Source: Atkinsonella hypoxylon
Taxonomy: Eukaryota; Ascomycota; Sordariomycetes; Hypocreales; Clavicipitaceae
Length of the DNA: 64,000 bases
Reading direction: 5' to 3'
Assembly (NCBI GenBank): GCA_000729835.1
Contig: JFHB01000006.1
Coordinates: 310,001 to 374,000 of the forward strand
Below are positions 1 through 10,027 of this stretch, piece by piece. The notes below the pieces were generated by a model. The model was not told the origin of the DNA, did not search any database, and saw nothing but the letters and a program-made list of their open reading frames with translations. Every line of letters begins with the position of its first letter. Position 1 is the first letter of the stretch. Made by a program: the position numbers and the translations under genes.

Positions 1-548
1 GAAGACTTCAGCGAAATACTAAGTACGGGATGTACAGTTTAAATTTTATTCGTGTCCGATCACAAGAGTGGGAAGATGAATTACGTCTCTACAGCATACG
101 GCATTACTAGTTGTAAAAAGACAACGAGCCTGATTATGTCAGTCGAGAAGTACTTCGCTTTTATTGAATGAGAGCTGAGGGATGAAGCAAGCAGTATGGC
201 GAGTTTCTGCTGAACCATTAGAGTGCGCGACAAACATTTGCTGTTATATTCGTAGAGCCAGTTTCTAATAACCATCAAAGACTTTAGTATATCAGAAGAT
301 AATAATATTCTCAACTCGAAGTACAGAACCATGATCATATCGCCTCTCGCTTGAACTTGACTGACAATTTTCACGAAAGGTAGCGAAAAAGGATATAGCC
401 AGATGAACGCAAGGCGTGGAACGCCAGGGTGGTTTGAAGATAATAATCTTTTATTGATCTGAGGGAATCAACTCTCGCGTCATTAAAGTTATCGCAGGTT
501 TAATCACAGGAAGGTGACTTCCCCTATCAGCTCCATTTGCCAAAATCG
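1..548. other. Gene-free left edge
   Basis: No open frame here carries a recognisable domain or splice pattern. The right part lies just downstream of the Cdc27 stop codon and should hold its 3' UTR. The remainder may belong to a gene beyond the window edge, but nothing in the sequence shows that. Confidence 0.5.
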
Positions 549-2084
549 TTATCTCTTATTGAAAAAGGCCATGATACTGCCCTGTCCTCCTTTACCATTC
601 GATTTCTTCGAGTTTGTAGATAAGGATGGAGTCGAGTTTGATGTTGGCTTTTTAACTGGTGGCTGGCCAGCATCATCTTCCGAGAACGATTCCCAACCCG
701 ATTCTTGGATCGTCACTATAAGAGCGCGCTTGTTAGCCCATCGTGTGTTTAAAATGGTAAGATGCTACTAAAATCACGTACCCATATATCCCTGCTCGTC
801 GAGAATTCGCTTCTTTTTGACCACTTGTCGTTTGCCTCGACGTCTTCCATTATTCGCACTGGAGACAATTTCAGAAGGTTCATCTGGTGCAGATAAAGTT
901 GCTCGCTGCGTAACCTCGGGTGCAGACTCAAGGTCAATCTCGGGTTCGGGTTCGGGTTCGGGTTCCGACTTCCTCTCAGCCTCCTCAATGTCGGAACTGT
1001 TAGCATCGTCTTCTTCCTCCATCATACGCCTCAGCTCTTCCTCCCTCTCTTTTTGTGTTTTCGATTTGGTGTGTGATCTTGATTGAGGTTTTGTTGGTAA
1101 AATGTCAAAGGCGTCAGCTTCGCCGTCGTCAGATAGTGCAGTTGCTACTTCATCCTTTTGCTGTGCTGATGGTGTGGATTTGACATTCGACTTTGGAAGT
1201 GCTTTTGCGAATGACTGGAAAATACTACCCGGCGCCATGCGACTGTTTGCCGTCGCCAAGCCCGAGTTTCGTGACTGGCCATGGGGTTTGTCAATCGATA
1301 TTGAGTCCTGCCCTCGTGGCTTCTTCGCGGTGTCTGCTTGTTTTGCTACAGGTTGTTTAGGCATAGTGATTGATGGAGATGCAGCACTCGGCGCTGATCT
1401 GCGATCTCGTCGTCGAACGCTAGAATTGTGAATCGTGCCGTGCTTGCTTGCAGCCCCAAGGTTTTCTCCATTAAATCTCATTGGTTTGTCGCCTGCAAGT
1501 TGTTCATACTCCCGCGACCACAGGTGGCTCGCTCCTCTCGGTTGTAAGCCGTATATATGTATCGATGTCACACATTGATACAATTGTAGTGCTTCTACTG
1601 GATGGTGAATATCAAACCATCCCATGAGATGAAGACCACTCACCTGGCAATCTCTCTTCTTCCACCAGCATAAGTTGGCTTGCTTTTACATTGGGAAGAG
1701 GGTCCTCTGACTGAGAAAATGATTCCTTGCTTTCATCATCGACTCTTGCGTCGTCGACCGGTGACGGTATGCCGTAAACCAAATATAGCGCCTCGATCGT
1801 ATCTCTGCTTTGGGCATTTTGGGATCGGTGAAACTCAAAGAGCATCCTGATTAAGTTTCAGTTCGAATATCACACATAATTGCTTATTAGCGGTATCAAA
1901 AATATCGTTGGCTTTCGGTGACCATACCCTTTGGCAGTATTGACGTGAATGCTCAGTGATCTGCTTAAACCACGATAAGTGATCTAGTTGAGTCAGTATA
2001 GGGTCATGAAAACATCGAAATAGTTCTTACCGCCCGTCGCTCGCTTAACAAGCGATCTGCCAGAAACTTTTGTTGTTCATTCAT
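549..2084 (-). CDS. cdc27: DNA polymerase delta subunit 3 (Cdc27/Pol32)
   Basis: Accessory subunit of replicative DNA polymerase delta; it bridges the polymerase to PCNA in the nucleus and also serves translesion synthesis. Five exons: 2084-2031, 1983-1928, 1846-1644, 1597-782 and 715-549. They sum to 1296 nt, 431 aa. The N-terminus has the family's winged-helix pattern (FLADRLLSER, then TYRGLSRSLSIHVNTAK and MLFEFHRSQNA). A conserved VTSIHIYGLQP strand follows, then a long charged linker. The terminal exon is essential: after a 66-nt intron (716-781) it ends in GQGSIMAFFNKR, a canonical PCNA-interacting (PIP) box, Q-x-x-I-x-x-F-F. Stopping at the exon-4 frame would lose that box. The linker has an EPEPEPEPE run encoded by a hexanucleotide repeat near 940-965. 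The gene is head to head with rad18. Confidence 0.93.
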
Positions 2085-2452
2085 GAGCGGCAATTTGAGG
2101 AAGTCCTTTGAATACAAAAATGAGCATAGCGTCTATCTTCTAACTAGCCAGGGAGAAACGCGACATAATCCACTTTATTGGAGCATCAAGTATCGCGACG
2201 CGAGACCACGTGACTTCATAATATAAAAATGGCGAGCACGAGTGATGCATACTAATCTTGACCCCAGGCTGGTTCGAAAACAGCGTGCTAACCGCCACTT
2301 CAACTTGTCAATTGCCCATAGCGCGCAAGCAGTGAATTCCTTGTTAGAAGAATCGTCGAGCACGTATGGGATTATTACAAGATTCATGTTCTCAACCAGT
2401 CGTCCTACTATGTGATTAACAGCGATTCACAGGTACCAAACGTTTTACTTAA
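2085..2452. promoter_or_regulatory. Shared divergent promoter region of cdc27 and rad18
   Basis: These 368 bp separate the start codons of two divergently transcribed genes, so they must contain both 5' UTRs and both promoters. No individual binding site could be assigned with confidence. The regulatory role is inferred from gene arrangement. Confidence 0.6.
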
Positions 2453-3796
2453 ATGTCTATGGATGATGTTTCTGACTCAACCGACTGGCTTTCCACGCCT
2501 CTTGCCTGTCTAGCCGCAGTCGATGCAGCGCTCCGTTGTCAAGTCTGCAAAGACTTTTACAAGACTCCGATGATAACGTCGTGTTCGCATACGTTCTGCT
2601 CACTTTGTATCCGACGAGCACTTTCAAGTGATGGGAAATGCCCCCTCTGTCGTTCTCCTGAGCAGGAGCTGAAACTACGAAGCAATTGGTCGATAGAAGA
2701 AACAGTAGAGGCATTCTCAAAGGCAAGGACAGCCGCCTTAACAGTAGCCTGTGCATCGACTCCTGGTGCGTCTTTGTCTAAACGAAAGTTTAATGAGAAT
2801 GGACCCTCTTCAGATGAGCTACCGAAGCGACAGCGAACATCAGCTCGACTGAGTAACCAGCGAAAGAATGAAGCTATCTATAGATCTCCTAAGACTTCGC
2901 AATCGGTGGAAATTATTCCAGCGTCTGATGATGAAAGCACAGAGGATCAGAGTTGTATGTCTGATCCCGCAAGTAGTTCGTCAATCTATGGTAATTAGCT
3001 TGAAAAAAATTGTGCTAATTCTTTTTTAGCAGCTGGTAATCTAGTTCCATGCCCTTCATGTCAAAAAAAGATGAAAGCCTGGCAAGTTTTCCAACACCTG
3101 GAAGCATGTCCCGGGCCGACTGAAGAATTAGCTACCGAATCCAAAGACAGTTTTGGCATTATGCAACAACAGCAACTACGGCAGCGAAAGATATTCGAAC
3201 GACTTCCTGCCTTGAACTACTCAATCTTGAAGGAACAAGCTCTGAGAAAGAAATTGACGGAGCTAGGAATATCAAACCAGGGACCCCGTAATATCCTCGA
3301 AAAACGACACAAAGAGTGGATTAATCTTTGGAATGCAAATTGTGATTCCGCCAATCCCAAAAAAAGAACTCAACTTTTGCGGGATTTAGATGTGTGGGAA
3401 AAGTCTCAGGGCTATCGGACGACTGCAGCAGGACAAGCTCTGGGCGTGACAATCAAAGACAAAAGTTTTGATGGGGCTGCTTGGGCTGCTAAACATGATT
3501 CATCCTTCAAGGACCTTATCGCAAATGCCCGTAACAGTAAAGCAAAGACGGACAGGCCAATTGAAGACGATGGTCAAGAAGTGAACAGTCAAGAGGAGAA
3601 AGCGTATCAACGAACGCTAGAGGCCGAAGACGGATTAAGACCTTCCAGTACTGAGATATCACGGCCTGAGGCCGATGTCGAAGTGCAAGATCTGCGGGCA
3701 TCAGTGGTTTTTCGAACCGAGCAAACTGCTTCCAGCGAACCAAAGCCGGACCCAACTTACTCAAGCCTGTCTTGGGTTGAAGATGACTTCGGATGA
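2453..3796 (+). CDS. rad18: Postreplication repair E3 ubiquitin ligase Rad18
   Basis: RING E3 that, with Rad6, monoubiquitinates PCNA at stalled forks. Two exons: 2453-2990, then from 3030 (alternatively 3033, one residue shorter) to 3796, giving about 434 aa. The RING is a complete C3HC4: C29, C32, C44, H46, C49, C52, C63, C66. The intron has a GCTAAT-type branch site followed by a T-rich tract. Exon 2 opens with a UBZ4 finger (C187, C190, H202, C206). A SAP-like DNA-binding segment follows (LRKKLTELGISNQGPRNILE, then KRHKEWINLWNANCDS), and the charged C-terminus fits the Rad6-binding end. RING-UBZ-SAP is the diagnostic Rad18 order. It converges with chm7; the stop codons are 253 bp apart. 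Confidence 0.95.
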
Positions 3797-4049
3797 ACCG
3801 ATGAATGCATTCAGATTGGCCTTATACTGTATCCCATATATCACTGATGCTCATTGAAGCGAAGTTTGGAAGAAGCCTTTGATGTGAGATCTGGCAATCC
3901 TACTCTCTCGAGACGTCATCTAGAAGTGATTTCTTATCGTACGGTCAATGTTCATCACCGGATATGCACTTGCCATGTTTTGTTCAAGGGAGGCAATCGA
4001 AATGAATGCAACAAATATTATTATTAGGGTTCTATACTTCTTCCTGTCT

Positions 4050-5472
4050 TCAGCCAAGTGAAAGTTGGGCAACTTGTTTCTCCACCGTCGGTGAATTCGA
4101 TTCTTTTCGACTCGGACTATCTTCGGAAGGTGGCTGAGGTAGTTGATCAAGCTCTAGATGTGCCTCTTGCTCCCTAGTTGCAGCTTTCTGGTTTTTCTTC
4201 TGAATGTTCAGTTCATGGCTTGCAGTCCTTTCCTGTGCTTCTTCTTTTAGGGCTGCTAGTTCATCATCCAACTCTGAGTCATCAACCGGCTCTATGGTTG
4301 TCTCTGCCAAAATTGCTGCCACTTCGTCTGTTTCTTGCATCTGCTCACGTATCTGGTCCATGAAGTCTACCACCTTACTTCTGTCTGGTACACGAGAATT
4401 TAAACTCTTGAGAGCACTTGCAGACGAGTCTAGCACACTGACAAGTTGAACCTGATCAGATGCTTGCTCCAACTTGGCAGCAATATCATCTAGTTGACTC
4501 AAAGTAGCATATCGCCGTGACAAGTACAATTCGGCTGCCCTTTTCGACTTCAACGACGCTAGGGCCGATATTCGATTGTCGCGTTGAAGTGCAGCCCTCG
4601 CATCCGTTTGCAAGTGTTCAATGCGCTCATCCAAGACTTTAATTTGGTGTTTGATATTGGCGATCAATTCCTTTATGGATGCTGCGGCAATATCTTCTTG
4701 ACTTATGCCAGACTCATCGGAAGCGCCCCGTACTCTTACTACTGCGCCGTCGTAGTCGATAACACGATCTCTGGTCAATGAAATAAGCAAAACTTCAATG
4801 TCCTCCTCACTGAGAAGTGACCCAGGCACCAGCTTAGATGCGAACAATGTCTGGAATTGTAATTTCGTGAAAACACGATCGAATAGAGATACAATGTCAG
4901 CCGCAAACTTTCGGAATGCCTGACAGGCTGCTTCCACATTGCTGGTGATCACATATCGCCCAGTGGGCATGGTGTCTTCGTGTTCCCTTCTCATCCTACC
5001 TAGCTGTCCAAAGGCCCATCCCGCAGCTTTCCAGGTGAGAGATGAAAAATTAAAAGGGTGACTCGTTGCGTTTGTGCGCATAAAATCATCGATAGGTATA
5101 AATTCTCGACGCGAGACTGAGTCTCTTATGGAGGTGCCCAGGGCTAGCGGCTGGCCATACTGTTTACTTTCTAGTTGACGGGAAAGGCTTTCGTCAACAC
5201 CTAAAACGAGAACACTCGATTGAGATCCGGATTTGGATAAGAGACCATGATATGCTAAGCAAGATAGTGCACCTTGCCAAGCAACAACATTCGCATGATA
5301 TCCGTCAGGATTGAGGGTTTTTTGCTGTCGGAAATCCGAGTAGAGTGATGGTAAACGAGCCCTGTAACATCAGAGTTCAACTTGAGTGATATGGACGTGG
5401 TGATTAGAAAATTGACGCGTACTTTCGAAAATTCGGATCGTGCTCCGAAAGGTAATCAGCTAAATCGGGCAT
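4050..5472 (-). CDS. chm7: ESCRT-III-related Snf7-family protein Chm7/CHMP7
   Basis: Member of the Snf7 superfamily; family knowledge places Chm7/CHMP7 in nuclear-envelope and ER membrane surveillance, recruiting other ESCRT-III subunits. Exon 1 is 5472-5423 (MPDLADYLSEHDPNFRK), then a 61-nt intron (5362-5422) and exon 2, 5361-4050; 453 aa in all. The N-terminal half has the winged-helix-like region seen in CHMP7. The C-terminal half (about residues 230-410) is a long basic-then-acidic coiled coil typical of Snf7 proteins (IKHQIKVLDERIEHL, ALASLKSKRAAELYLSRR, VDDSELDDELAALKEE). Using the first in-frame ATG of exon 2 would drop about 110 N-terminal residues. Confidence 0.88.
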
Positions 5473-6194
5473 TTGCGCAGATATGTGCGTGCACCTCGGC
5501 CGAAAAGAGAGAAGGGGGAGGCTCAACACTGTGACGCGCCTTTCCCACAAGTAAGAATCAGCATAGGATTGATTTGATTATGGGCAGCACGGCACACGTT
5601 TACCTCGTGAGAGAAGGAGTCAGGGAGAAAGATCATTCCGTTTCTGTTTGTGGCAGCCAAGTGCTACCATCAATGCATTTTATCAAAGCTTACCACGCAG
5701 CCACCGGGTGGTGGAGCCGCTTTATCTTATCGAGCAACTGATTGGCCTTATGCGACGTCATCCCTTGGATTGAGAATGTCAGTCCGCTTGGCATACGAGA
5801 GCCTACATTTTCCTAATAAAATCGACACTCATCAACAGAGAACCAAGAAAACCATCATACTTTTGGTGCAAGAATCTGCCATGGAATTCTCTGGTAGCGC
5901 TCACCAAGGCCAGGTTTATTTCCAGCATATCATAATGACGATGACGATAGGTTTAAAGCGATAAAAGCGAAATGTAGTAATTTGTGTTTTAAGGCCACAT
6001 GTTAAGTGATTTTGTAATAGAACAAGCTGGCCAACCTCATGATAGTACTGACGCGAGACACTGTCAGCTTCGCAGCTTTCTAGATCCATGATGCATGTAA
6101 GCTCATTCAAAGTTCTGGAGATATTGTTGGGTTGTATGTAGCTTCTTCTCAGCTTCTGGAGTTTCCCGTAACGGCGCGGTCTCCAATACCTGGG
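5473..6194. other. Intergenic region, chm7 promoter and trs85 3' end
   Basis: Both flanking genes are on the minus strand, so this should hold the chm7 promoter and the trs85 3' UTR. I saw no further coding exon, RNA gene or clear repeat. A 104-codon plus-strand frame at 5650-5964 has no recognisable feature. Confidence 0.5.
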
Positions 6195-8405
6195 TTATCG
6201 AGATGGAACCCTGGCTTCGGTCTCAGGATCCAGTTCTTCGTCTACTTCAACGTTCCTTCTGAAGTCGTCATCCAGACAAAGATTTTGGGAAATCTCAGAT
6301 TGCAGTGATCTAATGAATTCCTTCGCGTTTGAGAATTTCATTATCGTGGCAGGCTGTGATGCATATATCTTCGATGTCTCGTTAATGCATTTTTGGGCAG
6401 GGAGAAACTTGGCTTGCTGAAACCATGCCTCAGCAGCCAGAATCCCCCATAGGGCAGCCTTTCTTTTTCGGCTGCCCCAGCCCCAGGCGCCCGCAGCGAT
6501 TTTGGATGAGTAGCAGCAACACAGGCGCTCCTTCAGCAGAGCCTCGCCGATCCGACCTACTATTCGGGTTTCAAGCAATCGCAGACCCCATCTTCCTGCC
6601 TCGTCGACGCTAGTACCACCTCGTGCGCATAACAGCTCCATGCTGATAAGAAGGCAGCGGGCTGCTCCAAATGGCGCACCGCAGCGATTGACGTACGAAT
6701 AAAATGCCGATTCTAACATTTGATCAACAGCGTCATTTCGAGTTTTAAAGGCTAAACTCTGGGGCCCTAGTAACAAGCTGATAGCAGCCATTTCGTTGGC
6801 TGCTGCATGGTACTTCCAAGCTTTTGCCTCACTGAAGTCTGATCGCAGAAGGTCATATGTGGAATGAGCCAATTTCCAGTCCCGTAACATAAACGCATAG
6901 TCGGCAAGTTTTCGCATAATAGCTTCTGCTGTGTCAGCGCGGTAGTATCCAGAGCTGTCATAGTTCTCCTTGGAACCGATACTGCTTCCCGACGAGTTGC
7001 GAGTTCCACCCCCAAATCCTGCCCATTTTCGTGACAGGTTCATGAAGCGGCCTGTTATACCCCGTCGACGAGACGCTACCTGATCATTCCACACCGAAAT
7101 GTGGCGCTCCATAGTGGGAATTATAGATTGGGTTACCAGTTCCCGAACAAATGTTCGTATCGCAATGGCATCGGATTCGAAAATGTAGCGGGAGGAACCG
7201 TCGAAGTCGTCATCACTCTCACTCTGCCGGATCCTCATTAGCTCTTCAGCTGCTGTCATCCAGCCACTGCTCGGGAGCAGCATGCTATCATCGTCTGTTT
7301 CCGCGCTTCCGCTACATCGCAGTCGAAGCAGATGACAATGAAGACCCAGATAGCGCTTCATTTGATCGAACAAGTTCATCGACCTAGTGATATCATCGTT
7401 CTCCTCGTCATGTACTAGGACATAATATCTCAAGTAATCATTGTCGACCCAGGCTGGCAGCTTTTTATCGCCTTGACTGCCCTCGACATATAACTTCCTA
7501 AACTCTTCAATAGGTGATTCGTTTTGAGAGCTTATTGCTATCACACACGCAACAGGATGTGCAAATGTCTCATGAGGCGTTACACGCGTCCCGGACAAAA
7601 GTCGCCTCAAATATAACAAATAGTATGGTGATGCAGCATCCTGGTTTGGACTCATTACGGAAGGACTTGCTGCTTGCGAGAGTGGCCTGGGAGCACACTG
7701 CTCGGCGAAAGTGAGATGTCTCTCCACCAAGGTGTCTACCTCGGTAAGGGCAGTCTTCTCCCTGTCTGTGCTTTGATCAGCACCGTTTTGTTTTCCGCCG
7801 AGGCCCTGTTCTGACTCAGAAAGGGAGTTTATGTTTTCAGGGAAGCCCACATTTTCACCAAACCTCGTGAACCGTACCGAAAAATCCTCGAACCCACGAT
7901 TTATCCCGTTGCTATCTCGAACGGTAATTTTGCCTTGAATATCCTCCCCGAAAGGTCGCAGAAGTTCCCATAAACCTTGCGGGAATCCCTTTCTCATGAC
8001 CAGCTTCTCCGTGTCTTCAGATGCATATACTGACACATGAGGGACGAAGGATCGAATGATATGGTGCACGGGTTCCCTCGGGTCTTCAACCAAGGTTTCT
8101 GGAAGCCTTTGCGCAGCAGAGGGGGCAAGAGAAGATCCTGTGAGTAACATGGCTGGAGAACCTTGGCAGGCGGGGGACAATGGGCGAGATGGTGATGACG
8201 ATAAGGTGGAAGCATACAATGAAGCCGCGGACTGATTAAGACGTTTCATATGGACGTCAGAAATTGCAGTGGTTGGAGGACGGTCCCCAACAGAGCTTTC
8301 GAAATTTCCGAATTCGCAGGATTTCATAGAAGGGGTAGTAGTTGCGGCCAAAGACATAGCCTGAGAGGCTTCGATTGAGGATCCATCTCGTCCCGACTGT
8401 GTCAT
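6195..8405 (-). CDS. trs85: TRAPP complex subunit Trs85/TRAPPC8
   Basis: Subunit of the TRAPP tethering complexes. Trs85 marks the form that activates Ypt1/Rab1 in autophagy and secretion at Golgi and pre-autophagosomal membranes. A single uninterrupted exon of 736 aa, close to the usual fungal length. A low-complexity Ser/Pro-rich N-terminus leads into the conserved segment HHIIRSFVPHVSVYAS. Further on are family blocks such as LTFAEQCAPRPLS, TPHETFAHPVACVIAISS and the alpha-solenoid part (FMLRDWKLAHSTYDLLRSDF, AAANEMAAISLLL). The start is the first ATG of the frame. It is divergent from bud13, with 527 bp between start codons. Confidence 0.9.
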   Translation of the reverse strand: MTQSGRDGSSIEASQAMSLAATTTPSMKSCEFGNFESSVGDRPPTTAISDVHMKRLNQSAASLYASTLSSSPSRPLSPACQGSPAMLLTGSSLAPSAAQRLPETLVEDPREPVHHIIRSFVPHVSVYASEDTEKLVMRKGFPQGLWELLRPFGEDIQGKITVRDSNGINRGFEDFSVRFTRFGENVGFPENINSLSESEQGLGGKQNGADQSTDREKTALTEVDTLVERHLTFAEQCAPRPLSQAASPSVMSPNQDAASPYYLLYLRRLLSGTRVTPHETFAHPVACVIAISSQNESPIEEFRKLYVEGSQGDKKLPAWVDNDYLRYYVLVHDEENDDITRSMNLFDQMKRYLGLHCHLLRLRCSGSAETDDDSMLLPSSGWMTAAEELMRIRQSESDDDFDGSSRYIFESDAIAIRTFVRELVTQSIIPTMERHISVWNDQVASRRRGITGRFMNLSRKWAGFGGGTRNSSGSSIGSKENYDSSGYYRADTAEAIMRKLADYAFMLRDWKLAHSTYDLLRSDFSEAKAWKYHAAANEMAAISLLLGPQSLAFKTRNDAVDQMLESAFYSYVNRCGAPFGAARCLLISMELLCARGGTSVDEAGRWGLRLLETRIVGRIGEALLKERLCCCYSSKIAAGAWGWGSRKRKAALWGILAAEAWFQQAKFLPAQKCINETSKIYASQPATIMKFSNAKEFIRSLQSEISQNLCLDDDFRRNVEVDEELDPETEARVPSR

Positions 8406-8932
8406 TAAAGCGACTCGATGTTGCTCGGTGTGAAGTAAGCTAGGTCGCGCGGGCCGGTCATAGGGCCGAATAGATCTAAAGTGTGAACTATTCAGATAGA
8501 ATTCATAAGTCTTGTATATCTTGCTTCGGATCCTTCGTTACGTAGCCTCCAAGTATGTCTAGGTTGCTCTTGTCACATGAAGTTGGGATTTGCCTCAAAA
8601 GGCAAGGATACCCAAATATGCACGGACATATATCCACCCCACATCACTCTAACGGGGTGCAGTCACTCTTCTAGACAAGCGATTCGGCATCCAGACCCCA
8701 TCGAATCTGTCTCTGCTCACTTTCCCCACACATATATCATCGTCTCGCAAACAAACATTGGGGGACACGGGAGGCTGGGCTGGGTTTTCAATATTGCGCT
8801 TATATGACCAGTCTCTCACCTTCAACTACGCATCCTCCCCTCGAACTTTATACAGATGACAAAGTACCTTTAAGTGCAGCTAACTCGAAATAGCTGAGAC
8901 TTCTGCCAGTCCTGGGAGCTGTGACTTCGAGC
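8406..8932. promoter_or_regulatory. Divergent promoter region of trs85 and bud13
   Basis: This 527-bp stretch lies between two divergent start codons and must carry both promoters. It includes a pyrimidine-rich patch near 8700-8850 as often seen upstream of fungal starts. No specific operator is claimed. Confidence 0.5.
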
Positions 8933-9925
8933 ATGTCTCCTGATTTGACAAATTATCTAGCATCTAGATATCTTGTCGCAGACCCTGGAAAGTCGTCTAA
9001 GAAGCGGAAGCGGAAGTCGACATCCAAAAATGCAGGTCTCATTATTATGGAGGACGTTGAATGGGGGACAAATAGTCCGACCGTACCAGCGGATGTCGAC
9101 GCAGAGGACATACCAGCAACTGTGCTTGGTAACAGTTCAGAATTTCGAAAATCACGAAAACATAACTGGAGAAGTATCGAGACAAGAAAGACCGCAGAGG
9201 TCGACGATAATGCAGCTACTGCCAACACGATCCTCGCCTCAGCGGTGGCTGATCGACAATCGTCTTCAGCAGGCAATGATGAGTTGCCTGTTGTAGAGAG
9301 TTTGCAGAATGTTGTCCGAATGAGCGACGGCACGCACGCTGGTCTGCAAGCGGCTGCAGCTGTTACTGCGCAGCTTGAAACGCGTTATAGAGAAGAGCGT
9401 GAGCACTTCGAACGACATCGATCTTCCGCCAAAGAAGAAGAAACTGTTTATCGAGATGCAACAGGAAGAAGAATAGATGTTGTAATGAAGAGAGCGCTGG
9501 CGAGGAAAGCTGCCGCCGAGGCCGAAGAAAATGAGAGGTCTATGAAAAAAGCTTTGAGAGGCAAAACGCAGTTGGAACAAGCTAGACAGCGTACCGAACA
9601 GCTGCAGGAAGCGAAGTTTCTACCTTTTGCGCGCACAGCTGACGACGAGAACATGAATCAACAATTAAAGGCACGGGAGAGATGGAATGACCCGTTACTC
9701 CAATTTGGTGCTGCAGGCAAAAATGATCCAATAAAAAGAAAGCAAGACACTGAGCAGAGACCTTCATATGCTGGTGCAGCTCCGCCTAACCGCTATGGTA
9801 TTAAGCCGGGATATCGCTGGGACGGTGTCGATAGGGGCATAGGATTCGAAACGAAGAGATTCAAGGCCCTAAACAGGCGTGACAGATTGAAAGGCTTGGA
9901 CTACTCTTGGCAAATGGACGAATAG
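8933..9925 (+). CDS. bud13: Pre-mRNA-splicing factor Bud13/Cwc26
   Basis: Component of the RES (retention and splicing) complex with Snu17 and Pml1; it binds the activated spliceosome in the nucleus. Single exon, 330 aa. A basic patch (SSKKRKRKSTSK) sits near residues 25-40. A glutamate/lysine-rich middle region (about 150-250) includes the conserved segment ETVYRDATGRRID. The diagnostic Bud13 C-terminus is APPNRYGIKPGYRWDGVDRG followed by GFETKRFKALNRR and YSWQMDE. The open frame extends 12 nt further upstream to a GTG at 8921, but the ATG at 8933 (MSPDLTNYLASRYL) is the eukaryotic start. It converges with the TFIIF alpha gene; 102 bp separate the stops. Confidence 0.94.
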   Translation: MSPDLTNYLASRYLVADPGKSSKKRKRKSTSKNAGLIIMEDVEWGTNSPTVPADVDAEDIPATVLGNSSEFRKSRKHNWRSIETRKTAEVDDNAATANTILASAVADRQSSSAGNDELPVVESLQNVVRMSDGTHAGLQAAAAVTAQLETRYREEREHFERHRSSAKEEETVYRDATGRRIDVVMKRALARKAAAEAEENERSMKKALRGKTQLEQARQRTEQLQEAKFLPFARTADDENMNQQLKARERWNDPLLQFGAAGKNDPIKRKQDTEQRPSYAGAAPPNRYGIKPGYRWDGVDRGIGFETKRFKALNRRDRLKGLDYSWQMDE

Positions 9926-10027
9926 TTTGTATATTTACATCTGGAACACCGATTACGAACAAGTATTTGGTAATTTACTTTAGCAGCCGTATAGATCTTC
10001 TGTGTAGAGTATCCGTCACCCTGTAAG

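Noticed and set aside
8921..8932. GTG-initiated extension of bud13
   Set aside because: Eukaryotic initiation should use the ATG at 8933, which gives the normal Bud13 N-terminus. The same reasoning was applied to non-ATG extensions of tfg1, cca1, the Cid1-like gene and the secreted protein.
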